From BRH-c25 sp964447145 (GTDB lineage: Bacteria > Bacillota > Clostridia > Lutisporales > Lutisporaceae): DNA of 29,170 nucleotides. The DNA is taken from the NCBI GenBank assembly GCA_964447145.1, contig CAYURW010000023.1, forward strand, positions 1 through 29,170, written 5' to 3'. The translations under genes were made by a program, and so were the position numbers. Positions 1 to 7,253 of the stretch are shown one piece after another. Within the stretch, counting starts at the first letter, position 1. Each line of letters begins with the position of its first letter. The notes under the pieces are model-generated. The model had not been told where the DNA came from. It saw nothing but the letters and a program-made list of their open reading frames with translations, and did no database searches.

Positions 1-140
1 TTGGCGGTAATCATTATCTGGTTCCATTCATCCGGGGGATTGCCACGCCAGTTTGCGAACTGGCTCGCAATGACAGCAAGTATTCGACAAACAACAGTTT
101 GTCGCTTTCCTTTCTTTTTGATTCGTCCCGAAGGGACTCC
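1..140. repeat. Cluster of three palindromic hairpins, likely dispersed intergenic repeat
   Basis: This stretch has no gene and holds three consecutive inverted repeats. The first (39-71) has an outer arm ATTGC/GCAAT and an inner 7-bp arm GCCAGTT/AACTGGC (47-53 and 58-64) around a 4-base loop. The second (85-104) is an 8-bp arm CGACAAAC/GTTTGTCG with loop AACA. The third (125-137) is a 5-bp arm GTCCC/GGGAC with a 3-base loop. The 'cattgcgag...gtggcaat' style of the first hairpin resembles short palindromic repeats scattered in many bacterial genomes; this is recalled resemblance, not a search result. No transposase is visible. The cluster abuts the broken end of dppF, so it may mark the insertion or rearrangement that truncated that gene. 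It is not a normal terminator, because no T-run follows any arm on the minus strand. Confidence 0.6.
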
Positions 141-299
141 TTAACTGTCCACTGAAAATATTTCCCCTTTTCCTATTCCAAAATTTATATCATTTACCGC
201 ATGTACGTACTTCTTTTCCTTTCCTGCAATCACATCCAGGAAACTTGATTTTACAGGGTATTTTACTTTTAGCCTCTCTGTTTTAAGTAAGCTCTCCAT
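141..299 (-). pseudogene. Truncated peptide ABC transporter ATPase (DppF/OppF-like remnant)
   Basis: A 52-residue open frame begins with an ATG that overlaps the stop of the preceding ATPase gene as TAATG, and a Shine-Dalgarno GGGGAGGT lies 8 bases upstream. The residues (LLKTERLKVKYPVKS, then KKYVHAVNDINFGIGKGEI) match the start of DppF/OppF-type ATPases, which normally continue into a Walker A loop and reach about 320 residues. Here the frame ends with FSVDS and a stop just before Walker A should appear, so no nucleotide-binding site can form. The sequence beyond is a hairpin-rich non-coding stretch. The parent transporter normally uses two ATPases, so it either works with one ATPase, borrows another, or is inactive. 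An ATG-less extension upstream would overlap dppD and lacks a suitable ribosome site. Confidence 0.8.
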
Positions 300-1258
300 T
301 AATGTATACCTCCCCTGTGACATGAATAGCTATGAGTTTCTGATACAAATTCAATGGCTGGCTCCACATTTTTGCATTTTTCCAATGAATAGGGACATCT
401 TGGGTGAAATCTGCATCCTTGCGGAGGGTTTATCAACTCCGGAGGTGACCCAGGAATTGAAGAGGGCATTTTTTTATCTTTTGTAATATCCGGATAAGAA
501 CTCAAAAGCAAATTCGTATAAGGGTTCATGGGATTGCTGTACAATTCTTCTATCCTGCCGCATTCAAGGATCTTCCCCCCGTACATGATGGCAGCCCTTT
601 CACATGTATCCGATAGTACAGACAAATCATGGGTTATTAATATCATAGCCATTCCAAGCTCCGCTCTAAGCTTTCCAATAAGCTCGAATATCTGAGCCTG
701 TACCATTACATCAAGAGCGGTAGTAGGCTCATCACCTATTATTACTTTGGGCCTGCATGCCAGAGCCATTGCGATCATCACTCTCTGCCTCATGCCCCCG
801 CTAAATTCATTCGGGTATTGTCTCACCCTTTTTTTGTCTATTTCCACAAGCTCGAACAGCTCTTTCACCCTTTTGCGGGCCTCATTCTCACTTGTTTTTT
901 CATGGAGCAGTATTGCTTCCTTAATTTGATCCCCTACCGCAATGACGGGATTCAGGGCGTTCATCGCTCCCTGAAATATTATTGATATATCCTTCCACCT
1001 TATTTCTCTAATTTCCCTATCACTTTTTTTGACAATATCCTCTCCGCAAAATATTATCTCTCCCCCTGCTATTCTTCCGTTTTGAGAAAGCAGACGCATT
1101 ATTGACAAGGCTGTAGTGGTTTTGCCGCAACCTGATTCTCCAACTAACCCCAATGCCTCACCACTCAATAGTGAAAAGCTTACTCCATCTACTGCCTTAA
1201 GCTCCTTACCCCCGATTTTGAAATAGGTCTTTAGATCTTTTACACTTAAAATTTCCAT
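299..1258 (-). CDS. dppD: Peptide ABC transporter ATP-binding protein (DppD/OppD family)
   Basis: This 319-residue protein is the cytoplasmic ATPase of a di/oligopeptide importer. Visible motifs are Walker A GESGCGKTT (about 40-48), the ABC signature FSGGMRQRV, Walker B VIIGDEPTTALD, and the switch histidine in ILITHDLSVL. The C-terminal segment has the oligopeptide/dipeptide-ABC signature with PGSPPELINPPQGCRFHPRCPYS and a cysteine cluster, typical of DppD/OppD. The length is normal for the family. A GAGGAG ribosome site lies 8 bases before the ATG. The gene follows the permease dppC by one base and overlaps the dppF remnant as TAATG. The substrate cannot be read from sequence; nickel or other solutes are used by related members. 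Confidence 0.93.
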   Translation of the reverse strand: MEILSVKDLKTYFKIGGKELKAVDGVSFSLLSGEALGLVGESGCGKTTTALSIMRLLSQNGRIAGGEIIFCGEDIVKKSDREIREIRWKDISIIFQGAMNALNPVIAVGDQIKEAILLHEKTSENEARKRVKELFELVEIDKKRVRQYPNEFSGGMRQRVMIAMALACRPKVIIGDEPTTALDVMVQAQIFELIGKLRAELGMAMILITHDLSVLSDTCERAAIMYGGKILECGRIEELYSNPMNPYTNLLLSSYPDITKDKKMPSSIPGSPPELINPPQGCRFHPRCPYSLEKCKNVEPAIEFVSETHSYSCHRGGIH

Positions 1259-1259
1259 A

Positions 1260-2108
1260 TCATCTACTCCTCAATTTTGGGTTCAGTATTTCATCAAAGG
1301 CATACCCCATTAATGTAAAGGAAAGCACCACTAAAAGTACACACAGCCCTGGAGGTATAAGATACCAGTATGCCCTGTTGTTTGCCGCCCCGGATTCAAA
1401 GGCGAAATGAAGCATCATTCCCCAGCTTGGCTTTGTGCTGTCCCCCATCCCCAAAAAGCTCAGGGTCGTTTCGGAAAGTATGGAAGCTGCGGTTATCAAT
1501 ACAGTATTTGAAAAAACAATCGGGAATATATTGGGCAATATGTGATGTATTATAATATAACTCTGAGAAGCCCCTAAAGATTTTACCCGTTCTATATACT
1601 GCCTTTCCTTTACAGTAAGAGTCTGAGCCCTTACGAGCCTTGCTGTCCCTGCCCATCCTGTCAGGCCTATGACCATAATGATATTCCAGATACCGGAGCC
1701 GATAAGCGCGGCAAGCACCAGCATAAGAGGCAGCCAGGGCAATACCAGAAAAATATCCGTGATCCTCATAAGTAATATATCTGTTTTTCCTCCGGCATAA
1801 CCCGACACCAACCCCGTTAAGGTGCCGATCACCATTGAGATCAATGTAGCCAGCAATCCGACAGTCAAGGATACCCTACTTCCTGCAATAAGCGCCCCCA
1901 AAATATCTCTTCCCAAATCATCGGTCCCCAGCAGATGCCTACTGTCTGGAGGCCTTAGTCTATCCTCCGTCTCCCCGAAGGAAAGGGGATCATATTTTAC
2001 AATATATGGCCCTATAATTGCGGTAATGAGGATTATAATGAACAGTATGAAGCCTGCCAAACCCATCCTGCTTTTCTTGAGTCCCATCCAAAATGGTTTA
2101 ATGTTCAT
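1260..2108 (-). CDS. dppC: Peptide ABC transporter permease (DppC/OppC family)
   Basis: This 282-residue inner-membrane protein is the second permease of the importer. It opens with a cytoplasmic segment and a first membrane helix (about residues 15-36), then a periplasmic-side linker containing the DPLS...RPPDSRHLLGTDDLGRDIL motif that is characteristic of DppC-type permeases. Several further hydrophobic helices follow. The EAA loop that docks onto the ATPase is visible as YIERVKSLGASQSYIIIHHILPNI. The length is typical. A GGGGGTGG ribosome site sits before the ATG. It lies between dppB and dppD in the expected order. Confidence 0.93.
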   Translation of the reverse strand: MNIKPFWMGLKKSRMGLAGFILFIIILITAIIGPYIVKYDPLSFGETEDRLRPPDSRHLLGTDDLGRDILGALIAGSRVSLTVGLLATLISMVIGTLTGLVSGYAGGKTDILLMRITDIFLVLPWLPLMLVLAALIGSGIWNIIMVIGLTGWAGTARLVRAQTLTVKERQYIERVKSLGASQSYIIIHHILPNIFPIVFSNTVLITAASILSETTLSFLGMGDSTKPSWGMMLHFAFESGAANNRAYWYLIPPGLCVLLVVLSFTLMGYAFDEILNPKLRSR

Positions 2109-2118
2109 AAGCCACCCC

Positions 2119-3087
2119 CTAACTCCTAACCCTGGGATCCAGATATCCGTACATAATATCTGAAATCAGATTTGCACCCACAACACACAGGCTGGTAATA
2201 AGGAATATACCCTGAAGGAGAGGGTAATCCCTTGCCTGAAGCGCATCATACATTAGCCGCCCCAGGCCCGGCCAGGAAAACACAGTCTCAACCTGCAGAG
2301 CTCCTGTTATTGTAAATCCCAAATTCATTGAAATAAGGGTGACTATGGGTATCATGGCATTAGGAAGTGCATGCTTTTTAAGTATGCCGTTCCTGTCCAT
2401 CCCTTTAGCTTCTGCTGTAACAATATAGTCTTCAGTGAGAACTTCTATAAGGGTACTCCTCATTACAAGCATATATTCGCCTATCAGGACAAGAGAGAGG
2501 GTTATAGCAGGCAAAACCATATGCCAGCCGATGTTTTTCAACTTAACAAAACCCTCTGCAAACACCATCTCCGGAGATATCATTCCAGAGGTAGGGAACA
2601 GTCTTAAGTTCACGCTGAAAAATGCAATCATCAGTACACCAAGCCAGAACGTAGGCATTGCATAGGTCACCAAAGAAAAACCCAAGGCCAGGATATCCGT
2701 TCTTTTCCCCCTTTTCCATGCTGCTATTATTCCAAGTAACAATCCTGCCCCAATGGCAATTATCTCTGCAATTACTGTAAGAACGAGGCTTGCTGCCAGC
2801 CTTTCAATAATGATGCCGGAGACAGGCTTCCTATAAATGAAAGAGGTCCCCATATCACCTTTGAAGAGGCTTCTTACATAAATTGCAAACTGTTCATACC
2901 AGGGTTTATCCAGTCCAAAAATTTCTCTGATCCGGCGGGCTGCCTCCGGCGACATTTTCGGATTCCTCACAAGCATACTGACAGGGTCCCCGGGCATGAT
3001 CCTGAAAAGAAAGTAGTTGATGATCAATATGGCAAAAACAGTGATAAGAGCGAAAATGAACTTTTTCAGAAAATATGTCCTGCTCAT
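2119..3087 (-). CDS. dppB: Peptide ABC transporter permease (DppB/OppB family)
   Basis: This 322-residue membrane protein is the first permease of the peptide importer. The N-terminus has a membrane helix and the DppB-type motif FRIMPGDPVSMLVRNP, followed by the LGLD-like FGLDKPWYEQFAIYVRSLFKGDMGTSF region. Helices 2-6 follow, and the ATPase-docking EAA loop is seen as YIVTAEAKGMDRNGILKKHALPNAMIP. The protein ends in the usual SDIMYGYLDPRVR tail. The length is normal. It starts 3 bases after the substrate-binding protein gene, so translation is likely coupled. Confidence 0.93.
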   Translation of the reverse strand: MSRTYFLKKFIFALITVFAILIINYFLFRIMPGDPVSMLVRNPKMSPEAARRIREIFGLDKPWYEQFAIYVRSLFKGDMGTSFIYRKPVSGIIIERLAASLVLTVIAEIIAIGAGLLLGIIAAWKRGKRTDILALGFSLVTYAMPTFWLGVLMIAFFSVNLRLFPTSGMISPEMVFAEGFVKLKNIGWHMVLPAITLSLVLIGEYMLVMRSTLIEVLTEDYIVTAEAKGMDRNGILKKHALPNAMIPIVTLISMNLGFTITGALQVETVFSWPGLGRLMYDALQARDYPLLQGIFLITSLCVVGANLISDIMYGYLDPRVRS

Positions 3088-3090
3088 CTT

Positions 3091-4815
3091 CTACCACTCT
3101 TCCTTTGATTTTCTCTTTTTCTTGACCATTATATATGCGAGAATCGCCACTACGATAGCAACTATTAAATATAATGTATAATTCGGTTTCCAACCCTTTA
3201 TATCTTCTTGTTTGTCCTGTACAGGTGCTTTTTCTGTACCCGCCAAAGTGGCTTTTATATAATTATACGGGGTATCGGCATAAAACACAGCGCCACTGAC
3301 AGTAGGTTCTATGTCATGTACCATGTCACTCCTGACTATCTGGTGCTCCTTTTCGTAGAACAGTATTATATAAGGTAAATCCTCATATAACAGTCTTTGA
3401 GCATCATGAACCATTTTTACTCTTTCTTCAGGGTTCATATTTGAGGCTTGATCTTCAACTAATTTATCATACTCCGGATTACTGTAATAGGCATCATTCA
3501 GGTTGTCTATCTGATTGGTCGTTAGAACCCTTAGCAACGTTCCCGGATCCACGTCTCCCCCCCAGCCCCAAATAAACATGTCATAATCGGCAGAGCTGAA
3601 TATTCTATCATTTAATGCTCCATCATCAAGAGTCTCCAATTCCACCCCTATTCCCGCATCTTTAAGGTATCCCTTGATCATTTGGCCTGCTTTGACTTCC
3701 ATTGTATTCTCTGATCTCAGAAGAAGTCTGAAACTATCCCCGTCACTATCTTTATAACCTGCCGATTCCAATAGCTCCGATGCCTTTTCGGGAGAATATC
3801 CCCTAAGCTCTGATGCCTGGGGATTGTAATGGAATTTCTTTTGGGAAACGGGAATAAGAGTAGTCCCAAATTCTCCTTCCCCTTCATATACCATATCGAT
3901 TATTTTCTGTTTGTCTATGGAATATTCGATAGCCTGCCTTACCACCTTGTCCAGAATAAGAGGGTTCCCTTTGGAAGTCCCGTCAGCTCTGCAATTAAAG
4001 GCCATTTCGGTGAATCCGTTTTCTGAAAAATTGTATATTTCAATATCCTTATCATTTTCTATTGCTTTTGTATTGCTTTTGTATAGGCCCAGGGCAGCAT
4101 CGATTTCTCCCAGTTTTATTGATTGGGCCATAGTATCACGGTTTGCATAAATAATGTAAATCAGTCCGTCAACCCTGGGAGCTCCCTTGAAATACTCCTT
4201 ATTGGAGATAAAGCTGATATATTCATTTTTCTTCCATTCTTTTAACATAAAGGGACCTGTACCAACGGGGTTTTGATTATCAAAAACTTCATATTGATCT
4301 TCTTCAACAACCTTCCATATGTGTTCGGGCAATATTGGAGTGATATTTTGAAGCATATTGGCTTTGGGCTTTTCGGTCTTAAATATTATGGTATGGTCAT
4401 CAGGTATCTCTATAGATTCTATATCTTTTACCAGATCCGTGTATAGTCCCAGCTCCGAGTTTTTCATAAGTTCATAGGTGAACTTCACATCCTTTGAAGT
4501 AAAGCTTTCTCCATCATTCCATTTAACATCTTTCTTAAGCCTAAATGTCCATCGCAATCCGTTCTTATCCATTTCCCAGCTTTCGGCCAATGATGGAACA
4601 GGCTGCATGTTTTTGTCAAAGGTTATAAGAGAATCATAAATAAGCATAAAGATTTCTGCGGAAGCCCTCTCATATGTAATTAACGGACTTAGGCTGTCCG
4701 GCTCTTCCGCAACACCGATTCTAAGCATGCCGGAGGGTGTATCGGCAAAAGCCGCAGCCGGACAAAGCCCTATCAGCATTACAATACAGATGATAAAAGA
4801 TAATATCCTCTTCAT
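3091..4815 (-). CDS. dppA: Peptide ABC transporter substrate-binding protein with C-terminal membrane anchor
   Basis: This 574-residue extracytoplasmic protein belongs to the family 5 substrate-binding proteins (DppA/OppA type). It has a signal peptide (residues 1-25, hydrophobic core then AAAFA-D) and the family features ERASAEIFMLIYDSL, VPSLAESWEMDKNGLRWTFRLKKDVKWNDGESFTSKDV, and a C-terminal lobe with YSIDKQKIIDMVYEGEG. I do not see a convincing lipobox: the cysteine in LIGLCP has Leu, not Gly or Ala, before it. Instead, residues of about 548-566 form a hydrophobic helix (YTLYLIVAIVVAILAYIMV) followed by KKKRKSKEEW, which looks like a C-terminal transmembrane anchor. That is unusual for Gram-positive binding proteins, which are usually lipoproteins. 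A GGGAGG ribosome site precedes the ATG. The ligand is not identifiable. Confidence 0.92.
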   Translation of the reverse strand: MKRILSFIICIVMLIGLCPAAAFADTPSGMLRIGVAEEPDSLSPLITYERASAEIFMLIYDSLITFDKNMQPVPSLAESWEMDKNGLRWTFRLKKDVKWNDGESFTSKDVKFTYELMKNSELGLYTDLVKDIESIEIPDDHTIIFKTEKPKANMLQNITPILPEHIWKVVEEDQYEVFDNQNPVGTGPFMLKEWKKNEYISFISNKEYFKGAPRVDGLIYIIYANRDTMAQSIKLGEIDAALGLYKSNTKAIENDKDIEIYNFSENGFTEMAFNCRADGTSKGNPLILDKVVRQAIEYSIDKQKIIDMVYEGEGEFGTTLIPVSQKKFHYNPQASELRGYSPEKASELLESAGYKDSDGDSFRLLLRSENTMEVKAGQMIKGYLKDAGIGVELETLDDGALNDRIFSSADYDMFIWGWGGDVDPGTLLRVLTTNQIDNLNDAYYSNPEYDKLVEDQASNMNPEERVKMVHDAQRLLYEDLPYIILFYEKEHQIVRSDMVHDIEPTVSGAVFYADTPYNYIKATLAGTEKAPVQDKQEDIKGWKPNYTLYLIVAIVVAILAYIMVKKKRKSKEEW

Positions 4816-4836
4816 ATTATTACCTCCCGTATTAAT

Positions 4837-5787
4837 TTAAACTGTAGCCACCTCGGTGATCTCAAATATGCCGTTATCAGCATCGACCAATGCAGCAACA
4901 CCCAGGGGGATTGTTGCCAGATCTTTGGTATGTCCTAATGGAAGTCCGTAAAGCATAGGCAAACCTAAAGGCTGCAGTAGGTCATAAATAATATCCTCAA
5001 GGCTGCATTGATTGGGAAACCCCGGATTATGCTTAAGAGGTTCGCAGTTCATACATTCTCCCACAACTATACCTGCTGCCTGTTGGAGTTTGCCTGAATT
5101 TAACAAGTGTGTGAGCATATGATCAATGATCCATGGTTCTGTATCCAGTTCCTCTATAAATAGTATTCTGCCTTCGGTCTCAATCTCATAGGGAGTACCA
5201 AGAGTGGAACAGATAAGAGTCAAATTCCCCCCTATTACCGGTGCCTCGGCCTTGCCCCCATTAATTTTCAACAAGTACTTATTTTGGGCCCCTATTGTAA
5301 TTTTTCCTACGGGTTTGTCACCCTTCAATGCTTTCATCATATAATCAAATCTGTATGGTGTCATATCTTCTGAGCCTGCACTTAAGGCACATGGCCCATG
5401 AAAGGTAACAAGGCCGCAAAATTTGTTTATTGCCAAATGCAGGGAAGTGATATCACTGTATCCTAAAAATATTTTGGGATTACTCCTAATTATTTCGAAG
5501 TTCAGGTATCTTAGAACACGGGAGGCGCCATAACCCCCCTGACTGCAGAATATGGCATCTACTTCTCCATCTGAAAAGAACTCCATAAGGTCATTAGCCC
5601 TGTCCCTGTCATTCCCCGCCAGATAGTTCCTGCTGTTATATGCGTTTTCACCTATTTTTATCTTAAAGCCCCAACTTTCAATTTCTTCGATGCTTCTAAG
5701 CATATCGCTCCTTTTCCAGATCCCGCTGGAAGGAGAGACTATGCCAATCGTGTCTCCTTCTTTCAGTCTTGCAGGTTTTATCAGCAT
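4837..5787 (-). CDS. S66-family LD-carboxypeptidase / MccF-like peptidase
   Basis: This 316-residue protein matches the serine peptidase family S66, which includes LD-carboxypeptidase LdcA (removes the terminal D-Ala from murein tetrapeptides) and MccF (cleaves microcin C). The start LIKPARLKEGDTIGIVSPSSG is typical. The likely nucleophile is Ser111 in FLGYSDIT, with Glu212/213 in LFIEELDTEPW and His286 in GLPLGHTKD completing the Ser-Glu-His triad. No signal peptide is visible, so it should act in the cytoplasm. It precedes the peptide transporter by 21 bases in the same direction, so it probably heads that operon and processes imported peptides. Sequence alone does not separate LdcA from MccF activity. 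An AGGGG ribosome site precedes the ATG. Confidence 0.88.
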   Translation of the reverse strand: MLIKPARLKEGDTIGIVSPSSGIWKRSDMLRSIEEIESWGFKIKIGENAYNSRNYLAGNDRDRANDLMEFFSDGEVDAIFCSQGGYGASRVLRYLNFEIIRSNPKIFLGYSDITSLHLAINKFCGLVTFHGPCALSAGSEDMTPYRFDYMMKALKGDKPVGKITIGAQNKYLLKINGGKAEAPVIGGNLTLICSTLGTPYEIETEGRILFIEELDTEPWIIDHMLTHLLNSGKLQQAAGIVVGECMNCEPLKHNPGFPNQCSLEDIIYDLLQPLGLPMLYGLPLGHTKDLATIPLGVAALVDADNGIFEITEVATV

Positions 5788-5952
5788 GCCCTTCCCCTCT
5801 TTTCATATTCAAATATAGCTTATTAATTCCAGTAAATGCTTGTTATGATTAATTTTACAATATTTCTGTAAATGTTGTATACATCTAAAAAATATTAAAT
5901 AAATCCGACAATTCCTTTGCTGTATACCGGCTCATCCTAAATACAAATGAAC
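5788..5952 (-). promoter_or_regulatory. AT-rich intergenic region likely holding the peptidase/transporter promoter
   Basis: This stretch separates the flagellar operon terminator from the peptidase gene, and is the only room for a promoter of the ldc-dpp operon. It is AT-rich and contains the inverted repeat TTTACA-7-TGTAAA (5854-5872), which could be an operator. TTTACA resembles a -35 box, but I see no good -10 hexamer at the right distance. No gene fits here. Confidence 0.35.
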
Positions 5953-5976
5953 AAAAAAAATCTTGCATCGCAAGAA
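5953..5976 (-). terminator. Rho-independent terminator of the flagellar operon
   Basis: Read on the minus strand, a 6-bp stem TCTTGC/GCAAGA with a 3-base loop (5961-5975) is followed by eight T residues (5953-5960). It begins three bases after the stop codon of the last flagellar-operon gene. Placement, stem and T-run together support an intrinsic terminator, though the stem is short. Confidence 0.8.
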
Positions 5977-5978
5977 TT

Positions 5979-6389
5979 TCATTTTGTTAGAATATCTATT
6001 ATTTCATCATAATTCAAATTTAATTGAATTTTATAACTGCCCAATCTGAGCATGCTTTCTTTTCCGAGCTCTTTCAGCCTGTTCAGGAAGCTCCTCTCGT
6101 CTTTGATAATGCCCTTCTCCTTCAAAATAGCTGCAATATCTTCAGCCCCCATCCCGCTTTTGATTTCCACAGAAATTTCATTAACAGGGGAAGGGGAAGG
6201 CTCATCTGCTCGGGGCTGGCTATTCAGTATCTCCTCTTCTGTAAGAATGATGAGTCCATGCTTCTCAGACTCTTTTTTGATCTCGTCAATTGTAAGCTCT
6301 CTGGAATTCATATTGATATTGACCATTGATGAAATAACCAGACCTATTCCTGCGCCAAGCATTATATTTTTGAAATGATAGCTTCCCAT
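5979..6389 (-). CDS. Membrane-anchored protein with stand-alone MltG/YceG-like N-terminal domain
   Basis: This 136-residue protein has an N-terminal hydrophobic helix (about 8-24), a Pro/Ser-rich linker (about 58-70), and a C-terminal domain from about 72: VEIKSGMGAEDIAAILKEKGIIKDERSFLNRLKELG...LRLGSYKIQLNLNYDEIIDILTK. That domain resembles the LysM-like N-terminal subdomain of the endolytic transglycosylase MltG/YceG (bypass start, giI, F, GsY, iI..L spacing). The catalytic domain of MltG is absent, since the whole protein is shorter than that domain. Its ATG overlaps the previous stop as TAATG. It is the last gene before the operon terminator. A peptidoglycan-binding or cell-wall-related role is an inference; no function is established from the sequence. 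Confidence 0.72.
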   Translation of the reverse strand: MGSYHFKNIMLGAGIGLVISSMVNINMNSRELTIDEIKKESEKHGLIILTEEEILNSQPRADEPSPSPVNEISVEIKSGMGAEDIAAILKEKGIIKDERSFLNRLKELGKESMLRLGSYKIQLNLNYDEIIDILTK

Positions 6390-6898
6390 TATTCTACCTC
6401 ATTATTCAGTGATAAAATCAGCATTACCTCTCCCTGCCCTATGTTCATTTGTTTAGCAATATCTGTCACACTCATTCCTTGGGAGGCATAATCAAAAACC
6501 ATCTGCTGTTTTTGGCTAAGCTTTCCCTCGGGGTCTACGTCATTTGACTTGTCATCTCCGGTTATTTTTTTCTTTTTTGCCGGATTAACGGCTATAGGTG
6601 ACACAATCGCATTATCTTTCTTTTCTGCTGCAGGAGGACTGGTTCCAATGCTTTCGCAACTTCTCAGCTCATTTCTGAAGCTACTCAGTTTTTCTTCAAT
6701 TTCTTTTACTACCATTTCAGAGGTATAATTGAGTTCTGATATGATTTCATCAGCATCTTCAATTACTTTTTTAATTTCCTGTTCTTTTATGTCTATACTT
6801 AAATATACGTCTTCGCCCTTAATTCTATCAAGAAAAAGCAATACCGAAGTAATCAGTATTGTAAATATTCCTATTGCCATCAAAACATAGTTTGCCAT
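6389..6898 (-). CDS. Single-pass membrane protein with coiled coil and C-terminal helix-turn-helix-like tail (DUF6115/SwrB-like)
   Basis: The 169-residue product has one N-terminal membrane helix (about 4-23), an acidic/basic helical segment that could form a coiled coil (about 30-78), a low-complexity linker with KKKKITGDDKSNDVDPEG, and a C-terminal segment KQQMVFDYASQGMSVTDIAKQMNIGQGEVMLILSL that looks like a small helix-turn-helix. The layout (TM, coiled coil, HTH-like end, near 167 residues, downstream of the sigma-28 gene) resembles B. subtilis SwrB/YlxL and the DUF6115 family, recalled from memory. SwrB promotes flagellar assembly, so a similar role is possible but unproven. A weak GGGGTG ribosome site precedes the ATG. 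Confidence 0.7.
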   Translation of the reverse strand: MANYVLMAIGIFTILITSVLLFLDRIKGEDVYLSIDIKEQEIKKVIEDADEIISELNYTSEMVVKEIEEKLSSFRNELRSCESIGTSPPAAEKKDNAIVSPIAVNPAKKKKITGDDKSNDVDPEGKLSQKQQMVFDYASQGMSVTDIAKQMNIGQGEVMLILSLNNEVE

Positions 6899-6911
6899 GA
6901 AAGCACCCCAT

Positions 6912-7232
6912 TCATATCCTTATATCTATTTTGGGGACGTATTTCTCTTTGTCTTCCCTGCTACGTTCATCGCTATCACTGGTTTTATCTTCCCTGCTGC
7001 GTTTTTCCTGCCCGCCTTGCCTTTTTTTCTGCTGACCGTCCCTGTTTATCTTTGCTTCATGGGCTTTTGCCGCTTCAATTACCTGCCTGGTATCTTTTTC
7101 ATGCTTTTGCTGCTCTTTATGTATATTGATCATAAGAGTATTCTTTTGTGCTTCACTTTCCGCATTTTTTGCTTTTTGTGCTTCCGGAAGCTTAGGTATC
7201 ATTGTCTGCAAATCAACAGGCCTTATAGTCAT
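6912..7232 (-). CDS. Small highly charged protein of unknown function in the flagellar operon
   Basis: The 106-residue product starts MTIRPVDLQTMIPKLPEAQKAKNAES and becomes almost entirely Lys/Glu/Gln/Arg/Asp rich from about residue 20, with no membrane helix or catalytic motif. It is probably helical and then disordered. A GTG three codons upstream is in frame but overlaps the Shine-Dalgarno; AGGAG lies 8 bases before the ATG at 7232, so I choose the ATG. I recall similar short proteins with an RPVDLQ-like start beside FapA genes in other clostridia, which supports it being real, but I know no function. Confidence 0.7.
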   Translation of the reverse strand: MTIRPVDLQTMIPKLPEAQKAKNAESEAQKNTLMINIHKEQQKHEKDTRQVIEAAKAHEAKINRDGQQKKRQGGQEKRSREDKTSDSDERSREDKEKYVPKIDIRI

Positions 7233-7253
7233 AAAAATCACTCCTAAGTTTTA

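Noticed and set aside
125..137. Intrinsic terminator for the dpp operon
   Set aside because: The 5-bp stem is short, and is followed on the minus strand by an A-rich, not T-rich, stretch.
1..140. Insertion sequence or transposon end
   Set aside because: No transposase frame or long terminal inverted repeat is seen; only short hairpins. A non-autonomous palindromic repeat is the more cautious reading.
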